A model generated the notes under the pieces. The model ran no database searches. It had not been told where the DNA came from and was given only the letters and a program-made list of their open reading frames with translations. Below are positions 1 through 6,990 of a DNA stretch of 9,623 nucleotides, in pieces. Both the position numbers and the translations under genes were made by a program. The stretch lies in NCBI GenBank assembly GCA_047614125.1, contig JBLHHI010000117.1, forward strand, positions 1 through 9,623. Direction: 5' to 3'. Positions within the stretch are counted from its first letter, which is position 1. The number at the start of each line of letters is the position of its first letter. The stretch is from JBLHHI01 sp047614125. GTDB lineage: Bacteria > Bacteroidota > Bacteroidia > NS11-12g > UBA9320.

Positions 1-37
1 AAAAATCTGAACCTGCAAATATTAATCGAACTCAGGT
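1..37 (-). repeat. Solo end of an inverted-repeat mobile element (copy A)
   Basis: Read on the minus strand this begins ACCTGAGTTCGATTAAT and later contains TTCAGA. The same start recurs at 9081-9097 (17 of 17 bases), and its first 14 bases recur inverted at 9328-9341. Directly outside it is TACTA (38-42), the same five bases that flank the element at 9081-9341. It is therefore probably the right-hand end of a related element whose body lies to the left of the window. The parent insertion sequence was not identified. TACTA includes the stop codon of the neighbouring minus-strand gene. Confidence 0.6.
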
Positions 38-39
38 TA

Positions 40-474
40 CTAATTATAATCCTCGTCCACCCGTAACAAAGTGCTTTTCCAGCTTTCTCCATTTATGCTA
101 ATCTCAACGTAGTACTTCTTCATAAAAATGTGTCGGATGCGAACCGTTAACACATCGCCTACCTTGGCGGTTGAGTTTTTTACAGTAACAGATTCTAAGG
201 TGGCTTGAAAGGTGCAGGAATCAATCCAAACCAACTTGGATTTTAAATGCTGTTTCCCTCGATTGTGTAACTCCGTGTGCCGATCGCCCTTAATGCGCAC
301 AATTACCGGGGAATATTTGGGACCGTAACTGAAGGTCCCTTCATGCATCTTGATACAGCGACTTGATTTAATATTTGGACTCAGCGCCAACGAAGAAGTG
401 CCGATCCAAATGAGGCTTAAAAGGACTAGGCCAAATAGTTTTGATGCTGTTTTCTTGCTCAAATGCTTCCTCAA
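40..474 (-). CDS. Small secreted protein of unknown function
   Basis: I do not recognise a named family with confidence. The protein starts with a basic stretch followed by a hydrophobic core (LFGLVLLSLIWIGTSSLA, about residues 14-31), which fits a Sec signal peptide with cleavage near SLA-LS. The mature part is about 110 residues, rich in beta-type sequence, with two cysteines (C40 and C87) that could pair; the pattern around HEGTFSYG and SKLVWIDSCTF resembles small secreted proteins common in Bacteroidota. There is no in-frame ATG in the first part: the frame opens after a TGA with TTG at 474, and a second TTG lies at 460-462. A TACTTTG -7-like element at 476-482 would put transcription start near the first TTG, which favours the second. 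The stop lies in the TACTA next to a mobile-element end, so the native C-terminus may have been altered. Confidence 0.6.
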   Translation of the reverse strand: MRKHLSKKTASKLFGLVLLSLIWIGTSSLALSPNIKSSRCIKMHEGTFSYGPKYSPVIVRIKGDRHTELHNRGKQHLKSKLVWIDSCTFQATLESVTVKNSTAKVGDVLTVRIRHIFMKKYYVEISINGESWKSTLLRVDEDYN

Positions 475-475
475 T

Positions 476-505
476 CAAAGTATGTTCAATTCAAAAATAG
501 CAAGG
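476..505 (-). promoter_or_regulatory. Possible promoter of the small secreted protein gene
   Basis: On the minus strand a TTG is followed after 18 bases by TACTTTG (476-482). This is close to the Bacteroidota TTG/TAnnTTTG promoter but has one base fewer between TA and TTTG. The spacing to the TTG start codon at 460-462 would leave a leader of roughly ten bases. Confidence 0.35.
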
Positions 506-664
506 TAGGTGCAGTCATCATCATTTGTTCACGTTTAACAATTCACATAAATATAGTCAGTGTAGGTAAATGTTGATTTGAGAATGCACTTCAACCAACG
601 GGTCGATGTGCACAAAGTTCAAATAGTATACCTTTGCAGGCTATAATAATCTTTACAATACAAG
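483..664. other. Divergent intergenic region
   Basis: This stretch separates the minus-strand secreted protein gene from the plus-strand cluster. It holds the two candidate promoters listed separately. I see no RNA gene, no convincing terminator hairpin and no plausible coding frame in the rest; the minus-strand frame at 619-813 is a shadow of the gene at 665. Confidence 0.5.
629..636 (+). promoter_or_regulatory. -7 promoter element of the envelope gene cluster
   Basis: TACCTTTG is an exact match to the Bacteroidota -7 consensus TAnnTTTG. It lies 28 bases upstream of the ATG at 665. A good -33 TTG at the usual distance is not evident. It would drive the small membrane protein gene and, given the short gaps, the genes behind it. 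Confidence 0.5.
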
Positions 665-1045
665 ATGTTAAACGGAAGAATTACTTCAACAATAAACACA
701 GATCGATCGGAACAAGAGGTTCGTTCGAGCTTGGAAAATGAGTTGTCGATCATTGGAGTGCCAAGCATTACCGAAGAAGGCCACATCTTCATTAATGCCG
801 AGCAGTTCGCCAATTCGTTGGTTACCGCGAAGATTGATGGGAGTTTGCGAAAAAATGAAGATGAGTACTTAATTACGGTTAATTACAACCTCTCATTTAC
901 CACCTTAGGATGGGTAATCTTTGCAATCTGCCTCATCTTTTATTTCGTTGGCATTTTGTTGGTCATTCTGCCACTTTACAATTCGTATCAAGCCAAAAAG
1001 CAAATTGAACTTGCGCTAAAAAATACCGAGTTCGTATTTAAATAG
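665..1045 (+). CDS. Small membrane-anchored protein of unknown function
   Basis: The 126-residue protein has a soluble N-terminal part (about residues 1-78) with an alternating beta-type pattern, then one long hydrophobic stretch at about 81-105 (LGWVIFAICLIFYFVGILLVILPLY). It ends in a short basic amphipathic tail (SYQAKKQIELALKN). The hydrophobic stretch could be one long or two short membrane helices. There is no signal peptide, so the N-terminal domain is probably cytoplasmic or, with two helices, both ends are. The ATG at 665 follows a TAnnTTTG element. The gene ends 12 bp before the lipocalin gene, which suggests co-transcription. I do not recognise the family and assign no function. 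Confidence 0.7.
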   Translation: MLNGRITSTINTDRSEQEVRSSLENELSIIGVPSITEEGHIFINAEQFANSLVTAKIDGSLRKNEDEYLITVNYNLSFTTLGWVIFAICLIFYFVGILLVILPLYNSYQAKKQIELALKNTEFVFK

Positions 1046-1057
1046 GCCCGTTGTAAA

Positions 1058-1606
1058 ATGAATATGAAGCGAACGTACAAACTTAGCATAATCTTGGCCA
1101 TGATATTGAGCACCATACTGGGATGCGGTTCTGATGCTGAATTAGCAACCAAGGCAGACTTTGATCTTAATAAGTATTTGGGAACATGGTATGAAATTGC
1201 CCGATTCCCGCACAGTTTCGAAAAAGGTTTAAGCTGTGTATCTGCAGAATACTCCTTGCGAGAGGATGGAAAGATTAACGTCAAAAATAAGGGCTTCCAA
1301 ACGAACAAAGAGAAATGGACAAGCATAGATGGGGTTGCCCGCGTTCCAGATATTTCAAAGCCAGGAGAAATAAAGGTTCAATTTTTTTGGCCATTTAGCG
1401 GCGATTATTTTGTGATTGATGTTGATGAAGAATATCACTACGCCCTTGTTGGAAGCCCATCGCGAAAGTACTTGTGGATATTGAGTCGCGAGGTGCAATT
1501 AAACGAGATCACCATACAACAAATAACGGCGGCGGCCGAAGAAGCTGGTTTTGAAGTAAGCAAACTCGAACGTGTTGAGCACAACTGCCCATTAAAAATT
1601 TTGTAA
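1058..1606 (+). CDS. blc: Outer-membrane lipocalin lipoprotein (Blc type)
   Basis: Bacterial lipocalins are lipid-anchored beta-barrels that bind fatty acids or lysophospholipids and are linked to membrane maintenance under stress. The N-terminus has a lipoprotein signal with lipobox STILGC, so C23 would be the lipidated residue (C21 if the second ATG at 1064 is used). The lipocalin signature GTWYEIARF is at 42-50, and a second conserved region, YALVGSPSRKYLWILSR, is at 129-145. C60 and C177 are placed to form a barrel-tail disulfide. Length (182 residues) is normal for Blc. The residues after the lipidated cysteine (GSDAE) are somewhat acidic, which in Bacteroidota can favour surface export, but this is only suggestive. 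It sits 12 bp after a small membrane protein gene and 49 bp before a glycosyltransferase. The family call is firm; the ligand is unknown. Confidence 0.93.
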   Translation: MNMKRTYKLSIILAMILSTILGCGSDAELATKADFDLNKYLGTWYEIARFPHSFEKGLSCVSAEYSLREDGKINVKNKGFQTNKEKWTSIDGVARVPDISKPGEIKVQFFWPFSGDYFVIDVDEEYHYALVGSPSRKYLWILSREVQLNEITIQQITAAAEEAGFEVSKLERVEHNCPLKIL

Positions 1607-1655
1607 ATTGTGGCTCAAAGTAAAATCAAATTTAACACCTTAGCGTTACGTTAAA

Positions 1656-2579
1656 ATGATATCCATTGTAATTCCGGTCTATAACGAAGAAAGCAACCTG
1701 GCTGCCATTTACAATAAAATTGAGGCGGTGATGGATCGACTAAACGTTGAACATGAATACGTATTTGTGAACGACGGGAGTAAAGATCGAAGTGGGCTGA
1801 TTCTGCGCGACATGGCAAAAGAACATCCTCATGTTAAATTTATCGAGTTAAGTCGAAATTTTGGTCATCAAGTTGCTGTGAGTGCAGGCTTGGATTACGC
1901 AAAGGGTGCTAAGGTGGTAATCATTGATGCCGATGGTCAAGATCCTCCGGAGATTATTGAGCAACTTTACTTAAAAAGCATGGATGGCTTTGAAGTAGTA
2001 TATGCCAAAAGAATCAATAGAAAAGGTGAAAGCTGGCTAAAAAAACTTACGGCAAAGTGGTTTTATCGAATCCTTAATAAAATTACAAACGTTCATATAC
2101 CCGTTGATACTGGGGATTTCAGAATTATTGATCGCACAGTAGTTGAACAGTTAAAGAAGATGCCCGAAAAACACAAGTTTTTGCGTGGACAGATTGCATG
2201 GGTTGGATTTAACCAAACCTATATTGAATTTGAACGCGAAGAACGTATGGGTGGACAAACAGGCTACAGTTACCGGCAAATGTTTCGTTTGGCCATCGAC
2301 GCCATAACGTCGTTCAGTAATTGGCCGCTTAAGTTGGCAACCTTATCCGGATTTTTATTTGCCATTGTTGGATTCTTTCTCATACTCTATACCTTGCACG
2401 CTCGATTTATCAGCCATAATTATGAACCTGGATGGGCGTCGCAAATGATTACCATCATCTTTATCGGTGGCATTCAACTCATTGGCATCGGAATTATTGG
2501 CGAATACATCAGCCGGATGAATGACAATTTGCGCGATCGACCGTTATACATAATAAAGGATACCAACATTATAAGATAG
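1656..2579 (+). CDS. Polyprenyl-phosphate glycosyltransferase, GT2 family (DPM1/GtrB-like)
   Basis: The enzyme should transfer a sugar from a nucleotide donor to undecaprenyl phosphate on the cytoplasmic face of the inner membrane, giving a lipid-linked sugar for envelope glycan or lipid modification. Visible motifs are the GT2 start IPVYNEESNL (6-15), NDGSKD (39-44), the metal-binding DAD within IIDADGQDPPE (91-93), VDTGDFRIIDR (150-160) and the conserved loop with GGQTGYSYRQM (199-209). Two C-terminal membrane helices lie at about 224-246 and 263-285, followed by the typical GEYISRMNDNLRDRPLYII (282-300). The length of 307 residues matches GtrB/YfdH-type proteins. The donor sugar cannot be read from sequence; glucose, a glucosamine derivative or an aminoarabinose-like sugar are all possible. 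The next gene starts 9 bp downstream, so the two are probably co-transcribed. Confidence 0.92.
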   Translation: MISIVIPVYNEESNLAAIYNKIEAVMDRLNVEHEYVFVNDGSKDRSGLILRDMAKEHPHVKFIELSRNFGHQVAVSAGLDYAKGAKVVIIDADGQDPPEIIEQLYLKSMDGFEVVYAKRINRKGESWLKKLTAKWFYRILNKITNVHIPVDTGDFRIIDRTVVEQLKKMPEKHKFLRGQIAWVGFNQTYIEFEREERMGGQTGYSYRQMFRLAIDAITSFSNWPLKLATLSGFLFAIVGFFLILYTLHARFISHNYEPGWASQMITIIFIGGIQLIGIGIIGEYISRMNDNLRDRPLYIIKDTNIIR

Positions 2580-2588
2580 AGTTTACCA

Positions 2589-3161
2589 ATGCATCAAATT
2601 GAACCACATTATACCTGGCGTCATTTGTACAAATCCAGCAAAGACCCAAACAGTCCATTTTACGGCGTTCAACACAGTACGTTTCATTTTACGCATAAGA
2701 TCTACAACTACGTGGTGCATCCGCAATGGGATTATTTTGGAAGCGACACATTGTTGCTTAAAGTTCTATTTGTTGACTACGATGAAAAGTATGCCATCAT
2801 CGAAATGATGGGAGAATGGAACGATGCCATTAACAACGACATAATGTTGTTAAAGCGCGATGTGATTGATCCGATGTTGGATTGCGGGATTGAGAAATTT
2901 ATCCTCCTATGCGAAAACGTGATCAACTTTCATGCCTCCGATGACTCGTACTACCAAGAATGGTGGGAAGATACTCCGGGTGGATATGTAGCCTTTCTGC
3001 ACGTTCGAGATCACGTGTACAAAGATATGTATGATGCGGGTTTCGAAAACTACGTACGCATTCCGGATGATGATGAGCAAACCTATAAATGGAAGATGCA
3101 AAAACCCGAACATCTCTTTCAACTTGTAGATGACATGGTAATGAAACAACTCTCGCAATAA
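2589..3161 (+). CDS. Conserved hypothetical protein of Bacteroidota, 190 residues
   Basis: The protein is soluble, acidic and unusually rich in Trp, Tyr and His, without signal peptide or membrane segment. Dense aromatic and acidic blocks include VHPQWDYFGS (43-52), FVDYDEKYAI (61-70), MGEWNDAINNDIMLLKRD (74-91) and NFHASDDSYYQEWWED (113-128). The pattern resembles a conserved flavobacterial family I recall as uncharacterised; no enzyme motif is evident. It begins 9 bp after the glycosyltransferase stop and so probably shares its transcript. It ends 12 bp from the convergent tex stop. The frame is credible because of its length, composition and placement; no function is assigned. Confidence 0.8.
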   Translation: MHQIEPHYTWRHLYKSSKDPNSPFYGVQHSTFHFTHKIYNYVVHPQWDYFGSDTLLLKVLFVDYDEKYAIIEMMGEWNDAINNDIMLLKRDVIDPMLDCGIEKFILLCENVINFHASDDSYYQEWWEDTPGGYVAFLHVRDHVYKDMYDAGFENYVRIPDDDEQTYKWKMQKPEHLFQLVDDMVMKQLSQ

Positions 3162-3173
3162 GCTTGGTTTTGA

Positions 3174-5282
3174 CTAGTCGAGCAGCGACAAGCCAATTCT
3201 CTTTCGAACCAAGTCAATTTCAGTAACTCTTGCTGAAACGTGTTGCCCAATAGACAATTCATCGGACGGCGATTTAATGAAGCGGTTGGTAATTTGTGAA
3301 ATGTGAATCAATCCATCTTGCTTCACGCCAATATCCACGAAGGCACCAAAGTTGGTGAGGTTGGTAACAATGCCTGGAAGCCGCATGCCGGCCACTAAAT
3401 CTTCTACTTTCTTTATTCTGGGGTCGAATCGAAAACTTGCTAAAGGTTGACGCGGATCTTGCCCAGGTTTTGCCAATTCAGCCAGGATGTCTTTTTGTGT
3501 AGCAAACCAACGGTCATTTTCAGAAAGTCTTGACTCTAAGTGTTTCAAAACACTTACATTACCAATGAGCTGTCCGGTTGTAAGCTTCGAGTCTTTTGCC
3601 ATTTGACTCACCAACGAATAACTTTCGGGGTGCACTGAAGTGGCATCCAATACATTATTTCCCCCATTTATTCTCAGAAAACCTGCTGCCTGCTCAAAGC
3701 TCTTAGCACCCATTCTCGGGACTTTTTTTAATTCATTTCGGTTGGTGAAAGTGCCGTTTTCAATTCGATGTACTACGATGTTTTCTGCTAAACTTGGTCC
3801 CAGGCCAGCCACATGTGCCAAAAGGTGTTTGCTGGCCGTGTTTACATTAACGCCAACGTGGTTTACGCAGTAAACCACCACCCGATCGAGCTGCTCACGC
3901 AACCGAACTTGATTAACATCGTGTTGATACTGGCCCACTCCAATCGATTTGGGATCAATTTTGACCAATTCAGCCAGTGGGTCAATCAATCTTCGCCCTA
4001 TGCTAATGGATCCTCGAACCGTGATGTCCAATTTCGGAAACTCATTTCGTGCTGCTTCAGATGCCGAATAGATGGATGCTCCATCTTCATTAACCATAAA
4101 CACATCGAGCTTAGATGCCGCGGGTAAGTCGTTTACAAACTGGAAGGTTTCTCTTCCTGCAGTTCCGTTTCCAACCGCAATGCCTTCCACCTTAAACTCT
4201 TCAATGAGCTTCGCAAGTACGGATTTAGCCTCTTCGATGCGTCGGTCTGGAAAAATTACTGCATCTTTTAGAAAGCTGCCATTTTCATCCAAACAAACTA
4301 CCTTACAACCCGTTCTGTACCCAGGGTCAATGGCCAAAACGCGCTTCTGACCATAAGGTGAAGCCAACAGCAATTGGCGTGCATTTTCTGCAAAAACCAA
4401 GATGGCTTCCTCATCTGCGCGCGATTTTAACTCTTGTTTTAGCTCGCTCTCAATGCCGGGCTGCAGAAGTCGTTTGTAGGATTCATCGATTGCCAAACCA
4501 ATTTGTTTGCCGCACGAATTCCACTTTTCAACATATTTGTTCTTTAACCATGCAACACTTTTTTCAAAATCCGCCTCCAGTTTTAGCTTTAAAAAACCTT
4601 CTTTTTCACCTCGCAGCATGGCCAAGATTCTATGCGAAGGCGCTCGTTTAATAGACTCTTCGAATTTGAAATAATCTTTGTAACGAATTCCTTCTTCCAA
4701 CTTGTTTCGCTTTACCTTGCTGGAAATAAAGCCGTGGTTCCGAGTGGAATCTCGAATGTACTGACGGGTAGAAAAGTCGGTGGCTATTTGCTCGGCAATG
4801 ATGTCGCGAGCACCTTCCAAGGCTTGTTTCGCATCTTTAACTTCTCCCTGTACGAAATCGCGCGCTCTAAACTCAATATCGTATTCGCGTTGCTTTAAAA
4901 TGATGTCTGCCAAGGGTTTCAGACCCAAGGCCTTGGCTTTTGCCCCTTTCGATTTTCGATCCGGTTTAAAAGGCAGATATAAATCTTCTAAAGTTTGGAG
5001 ATCGTCCGCTGCAAGAATTTGCTTTCTAAGGCTTTCTGAAAGTTGACCTTGTTCCTGAATGGATTTAAGGATGCTCGCCCTCCTACTTTCCAGCGCTTCA
5101 ATCTTTGCCAAAACATCCTGAATATCAGCAATTTGCACTTCATCCAAACCTCCTGTCTTTTCTTTCCGATAACGAGCTATAAACGGAATGGTTGCCCCTT
5201 CCTTTAGCAGCGAAATAGCATTGGCAACCTTGTGTTGCGCTAGGTGCAAGTGTTGTGCTATTCTAGCGGAATATTCAGACAT
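3174..5282 (-). CDS. tex: RNA-binding transcription accessory protein Tex (S1 domain)
   Basis: Tex is a cytoplasmic nucleic-acid-binding protein first found to affect toxin gene transcription and conserved in most bacteria; its exact role is still debated. The N-terminal Tex helical region includes ATIPFIARYRKEKTGGLDE (29-47) and LEDLYLPFKPDRKSKGAKA (about 98-116). A YqgF/RNase H-like domain starts near 316 with LAIDPGYRTG (D319). A helix-hairpin-helix region follows, including NTASKHLLAHVAGLGPSLA, at about 475-545. The S1 RNA-binding domain runs from about 630 to the end (GIVTNLTNFGAFVDIG ... GLIHIS). The 702-residue length is slightly short because almost no tail follows the S1 domain (ends IGLSLLD). 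The ATG lies 16 bp after the CNNM/CorC gene, indicating an operon, and its stop is 12 bp from the convergent upstream gene. Confidence 0.95.
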   Translation of the reverse strand: MSEYSARIAQHLHLAQHKVANAISLLKEGATIPFIARYRKEKTGGLDEVQIADIQDVLAKIEALESRRASILKSIQEQGQLSESLRKQILAADDLQTLEDLYLPFKPDRKSKGAKAKALGLKPLADIILKQREYDIEFRARDFVQGEVKDAKQALEGARDIIAEQIATDFSTRQYIRDSTRNHGFISSKVKRNKLEEGIRYKDYFKFEESIKRAPSHRILAMLRGEKEGFLKLKLEADFEKSVAWLKNKYVEKWNSCGKQIGLAIDESYKRLLQPGIESELKQELKSRADEEAILVFAENARQLLLASPYGQKRVLAIDPGYRTGCKVVCLDENGSFLKDAVIFPDRRIEEAKSVLAKLIEEFKVEGIAVGNGTAGRETFQFVNDLPAASKLDVFMVNEDGASIYSASEAARNEFPKLDITVRGSISIGRRLIDPLAELVKIDPKSIGVGQYQHDVNQVRLREQLDRVVVYCVNHVGVNVNTASKHLLAHVAGLGPSLAENIVVHRIENGTFTNRNELKKVPRMGAKSFEQAAGFLRINGGNNVLDATSVHPESYSLVSQMAKDSKLTTGQLIGNVSVLKHLESRLSENDRWFATQKDILAELAKPGQDPRQPLASFRFDPRIKKVEDLVAGMRLPGIVTNLTNFGAFVDIGVKQDGLIHISQITNRFIKSPSDELSIGQHVSARVTEIDLVRKRIGLSLLD

Positions 5283-5298
5283 CAGATTGGTATGAAGT

Positions 5299-6567
5299 TT
5301 AGGAGTCGGGATTCAGTTTTAAATGAACCAATTCTATTCGGTTTTCTTGAGAGCTCAAAATGCTAAATACAAACCTTCCCATATCGATGCTTTCGCCTTG
5401 ATCTGGAATGCTTTCGTGTTGTGCTATAATGTAACCTCCCAAGGTTTCGTAGTCACCATCGGGCAATCTCAAATTGTATTTTTCGTTGAGATAATCAACT
5501 TCCAAGCTTGCCGAAAATTCAAACTCCAAATCGGAAATCTTATGCTCAATTATTCCAATGTTATCGTCGTGCTCATCTTCAATTTCACCAAAAATTTCTT
5601 CGATGATGTCTTCGGTTGTTACAATACCGGCAGTTCCACCAAATTCATCAACAACCACAGCAATGCTCTTTCGATTGATGGTAAAGTCGTTTAGCATTTC
5701 GTTGGCAGGCTTGGCCTCGGTTGTTATCAGGATGGCAATTAGGATGGAAGAAATGGTGGTTGGTTTTTTAAATAAGTCGATGTGATGCACGTACCCAATA
5801 ATGTTGTCGATGGTGTCTCGATACACTAAGATTTTACTGTGACCACTTTCGATGAAAAGCGCTTCCAAATCTTTTATGTCGCTCGAAATATCGATGGCAA
5901 TAAGTGCGGTACGTGGCACCATACAATCGCGAATTTTTACGTTCCCAAAATCAAGAGCATTCTTCAGAATATCCGTGTCTACATCTCGATCATCTTCGTC
6001 TTTGTGTTTCTGACTTTCGGTTATGTAGTGATCCAAATCTACTCGGCTAAAGGCAGGGCTCTCTTCGGTAAACTCGCGCTGAAGTATTATTTTTAAAATC
6101 ATCTTTGAAAGCCAAAGAGTTAGCTTTACAACGGGCTGTAATACTTTGGCAAAAATCTGAAAGGGATAAATAAGTACGCTTAGAATGCCGGATGGATTAA
6201 TCCGAAACAGTGTTTTAGGAAGAAACTCCGCAAATACCAACACCACTGCGGTAGAAATAAAAGTAATAAAGAGGAGCTGAAAAAATTGATCGTACTGAGA
6301 CAAGAAATTTTTAAACAGCGATTCGCCCAAAATCTTCTCCATGTACACCCCATAAATTACAATGGCAATGTTGTTTCCAATGAGAATGGTGCTGATAAAC
6401 TTGGAAGGGGTTTTAATATATTCGGCACAAATTTGCGCCCATCGAATTCCTTGGTTGCTTTTTAATTCGATCCGCAATTTGTTGGCCGATAAAAAAGCGA
6501 TTTCCAAACCAGAAAAAAAGGCAGAAAATAACAGCGTAAGAATTACAACCAGAATGGTATCTTCCAT
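5299..6567 (-). CDS. CNNM/CorC-family membrane protein with CBS pair (hemolysin-like)
   Basis: Members of this family sit in the inner membrane and are linked to magnesium or cobalt efflux; many are annotated hemolysin-like. From the chosen start the protein has 422 residues. An N-terminal DUF21/CNNM membrane domain spans about 1-195, with hydrophobic helices at about 5-25, 58-75, 95-115 and 128-160. A CBS-domain pair covers about 215-335 and contains VVDEFGGTAGIVTTEDIIEEIFGEI (306-330, in two runs). A C-terminal CorC_HlyC domain covers about 345-418 (PDGDYETLGGYI). I chose the ATG at 6565-6567 (MEDTILVV) instead of the in-frame ATG at 6690, because a perfect TAnnTTTG element lies between them and the extra 41 codons run through repeat DNA. 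It resembles GldE in architecture, but nothing here proves a gliding role. It leads a likely operon with tex. Confidence 0.9.
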   Translation of the reverse strand: MEDTILVVILTLLFSAFFSGLEIAFLSANKLRIELKSNQGIRWAQICAEYIKTPSKFISTILIGNNIAIVIYGVYMEKILGESLFKNFLSQYDQFFQLLFITFISTAVVLVFAEFLPKTLFRINPSGILSVLIYPFQIFAKVLQPVVKLTLWLSKMILKIILQREFTEESPAFSRVDLDHYITESQKHKDEDDRDVDTDILKNALDFGNVKIRDCMVPRTALIAIDISSDIKDLEALFIESGHSKILVYRDTIDNIIGYVHHIDLFKKPTTISSILIAILITTEAKPANEMLNDFTINRKSIAVVVDEFGGTAGIVTTEDIIEEIFGEIEDEHDDNIGIIEHKISDLEFEFSASLEVDYLNEKYNLRLPDGDYETLGGYIIAQHESIPDQGESIDMGRFVFSILSSQENRIELVHLKLNPDS

Positions 6568-6584
6568 GTATCTAAATAACCTTG

Positions 6585-6592
6585 CAAAGTTA
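6585..6592 (-). promoter_or_regulatory. -7 promoter element of the CNNM/CorC-tex unit
   Basis: On the minus strand TAACTTTG matches TAnnTTTG exactly, 17 bases before the ATG at 6567. Transcription would start about ten bases before the start codon, so the leader would be very short. This supports the shorter start for the membrane protein. No clear -33 TTG is seen at standard spacing. Confidence 0.5.
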
Positions 6593-6620
6593 CAAAAATC
6601 AACGATTGGATGATGAACAT

Positions 6621-6670
6621 GGTTTCGGGTTGTTGGTGTCTGGTTTTCGGGTTTGTAGGTTTCGGGTTTA
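6621..6670 (+). repeat. Short tandem-like repeat of GGTTTCGGGTT
   Basis: Three near-identical copies of GGTTT(T)CGGGTT occur at 6621-6631, 6642-6653 and 6658-6668, separated by related T/G-rich spacers. On the minus strand it reads as a spurious Lys-Pro-Glu-Thr-rich peptide in frame with the membrane protein gene, which can mislead start calling. Confidence 0.6.
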
Positions 6671-6690
6671 TGGTTGCTTTTGTCAATCAC

Positions 6691-6960
6691 ATTTTCATTG
6701 CCTTATATGACCTTATGTTTCATTAAACCATATGAGTACATATAAGAATTCACAGTCTAATTAAAACCCTATTCCTTCGGTGACCTTATGTGGTTTTTAT
6801 AAGTATCAAGTAGAAGTAGTGAGTATCAAGATTTATAGAGGATGCAATCCTACACAGGTCTTACAATGAGCTTAAAACTGGTATTGCCTATGAATTTAAA
6901 TTCGGTTCATTTTCTGAACTAGCAAAAGGATTTGGAGCATAACGGGCAATCAAACTTTTG
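6691..6960. repeat. Repeat-rich intergenic region upstream of gltX
   Basis: No intact gene is visible. CTTATATG (6702-6709) and CATATAAG (6739-6746) form a perfect 8-bp inverted repeat. TGACCTTATGT occurs twice in direct orientation (6708-6718 and 6781-6791). AGTATCAAG occurs twice 20 bp apart (6802-6810 and 6822-6830). Such AT-rich short repeats are frequent between Bacteroidota genes. A 39-codon open frame without a standard start (6823-6942, ending FSELAKGFGA) is listed as a weak observation. I see no terminator for a plus-strand transcript here, which is expected because both neighbours are transcribed outward from the region. Confidence 0.45.
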
Positions 6961-6967
6961 TAATGAG

Positions 6968-6975
6968 TATTTTTG
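6968..6975 (+). promoter_or_regulatory. -7 promoter element of gltX
   Basis: TATTTTTG matches TAnnTTTG exactly and ends 15 bases before the ATG at 6991. The inferred leader is under about ten bases. The TTG at 6973 that would extend the reading frame lies inside this element and is therefore unlikely to be the start. Confidence 0.5.
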
Positions 6976-6990
6976 CGCCCGATTACAACA

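Noticed and set aside
619..813. Minus-strand frame of 64 codons
   Set aside because: It is the antisense shadow of the gene at 665-1045 and covers its promoter.
988..1326. Minus-strand frame of 112 codons
   Set aside because: It lies opposite the lipocalin gene, whose family is certain; the composition is that of an antisense shadow.
665..3161. A new biosynthetic or defence system in the plus-strand cluster
   Set aside because: The lipocalin and glycosyltransferase are common envelope genes and the two unknowns carry no motif linking them into a defined system.
5299..6567. Naming the CNNM/CorC protein gldE
   Set aside because: The architecture is shared with GldE, but it is also that of general CorC-like proteins and no gliding genes are nearby.
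6973..6990. Upstream TTG start for gltX
   Set aside because: The TTG falls inside the TATTTTTG promoter element, and the family starts at MERKVRLRFAPSPTG.
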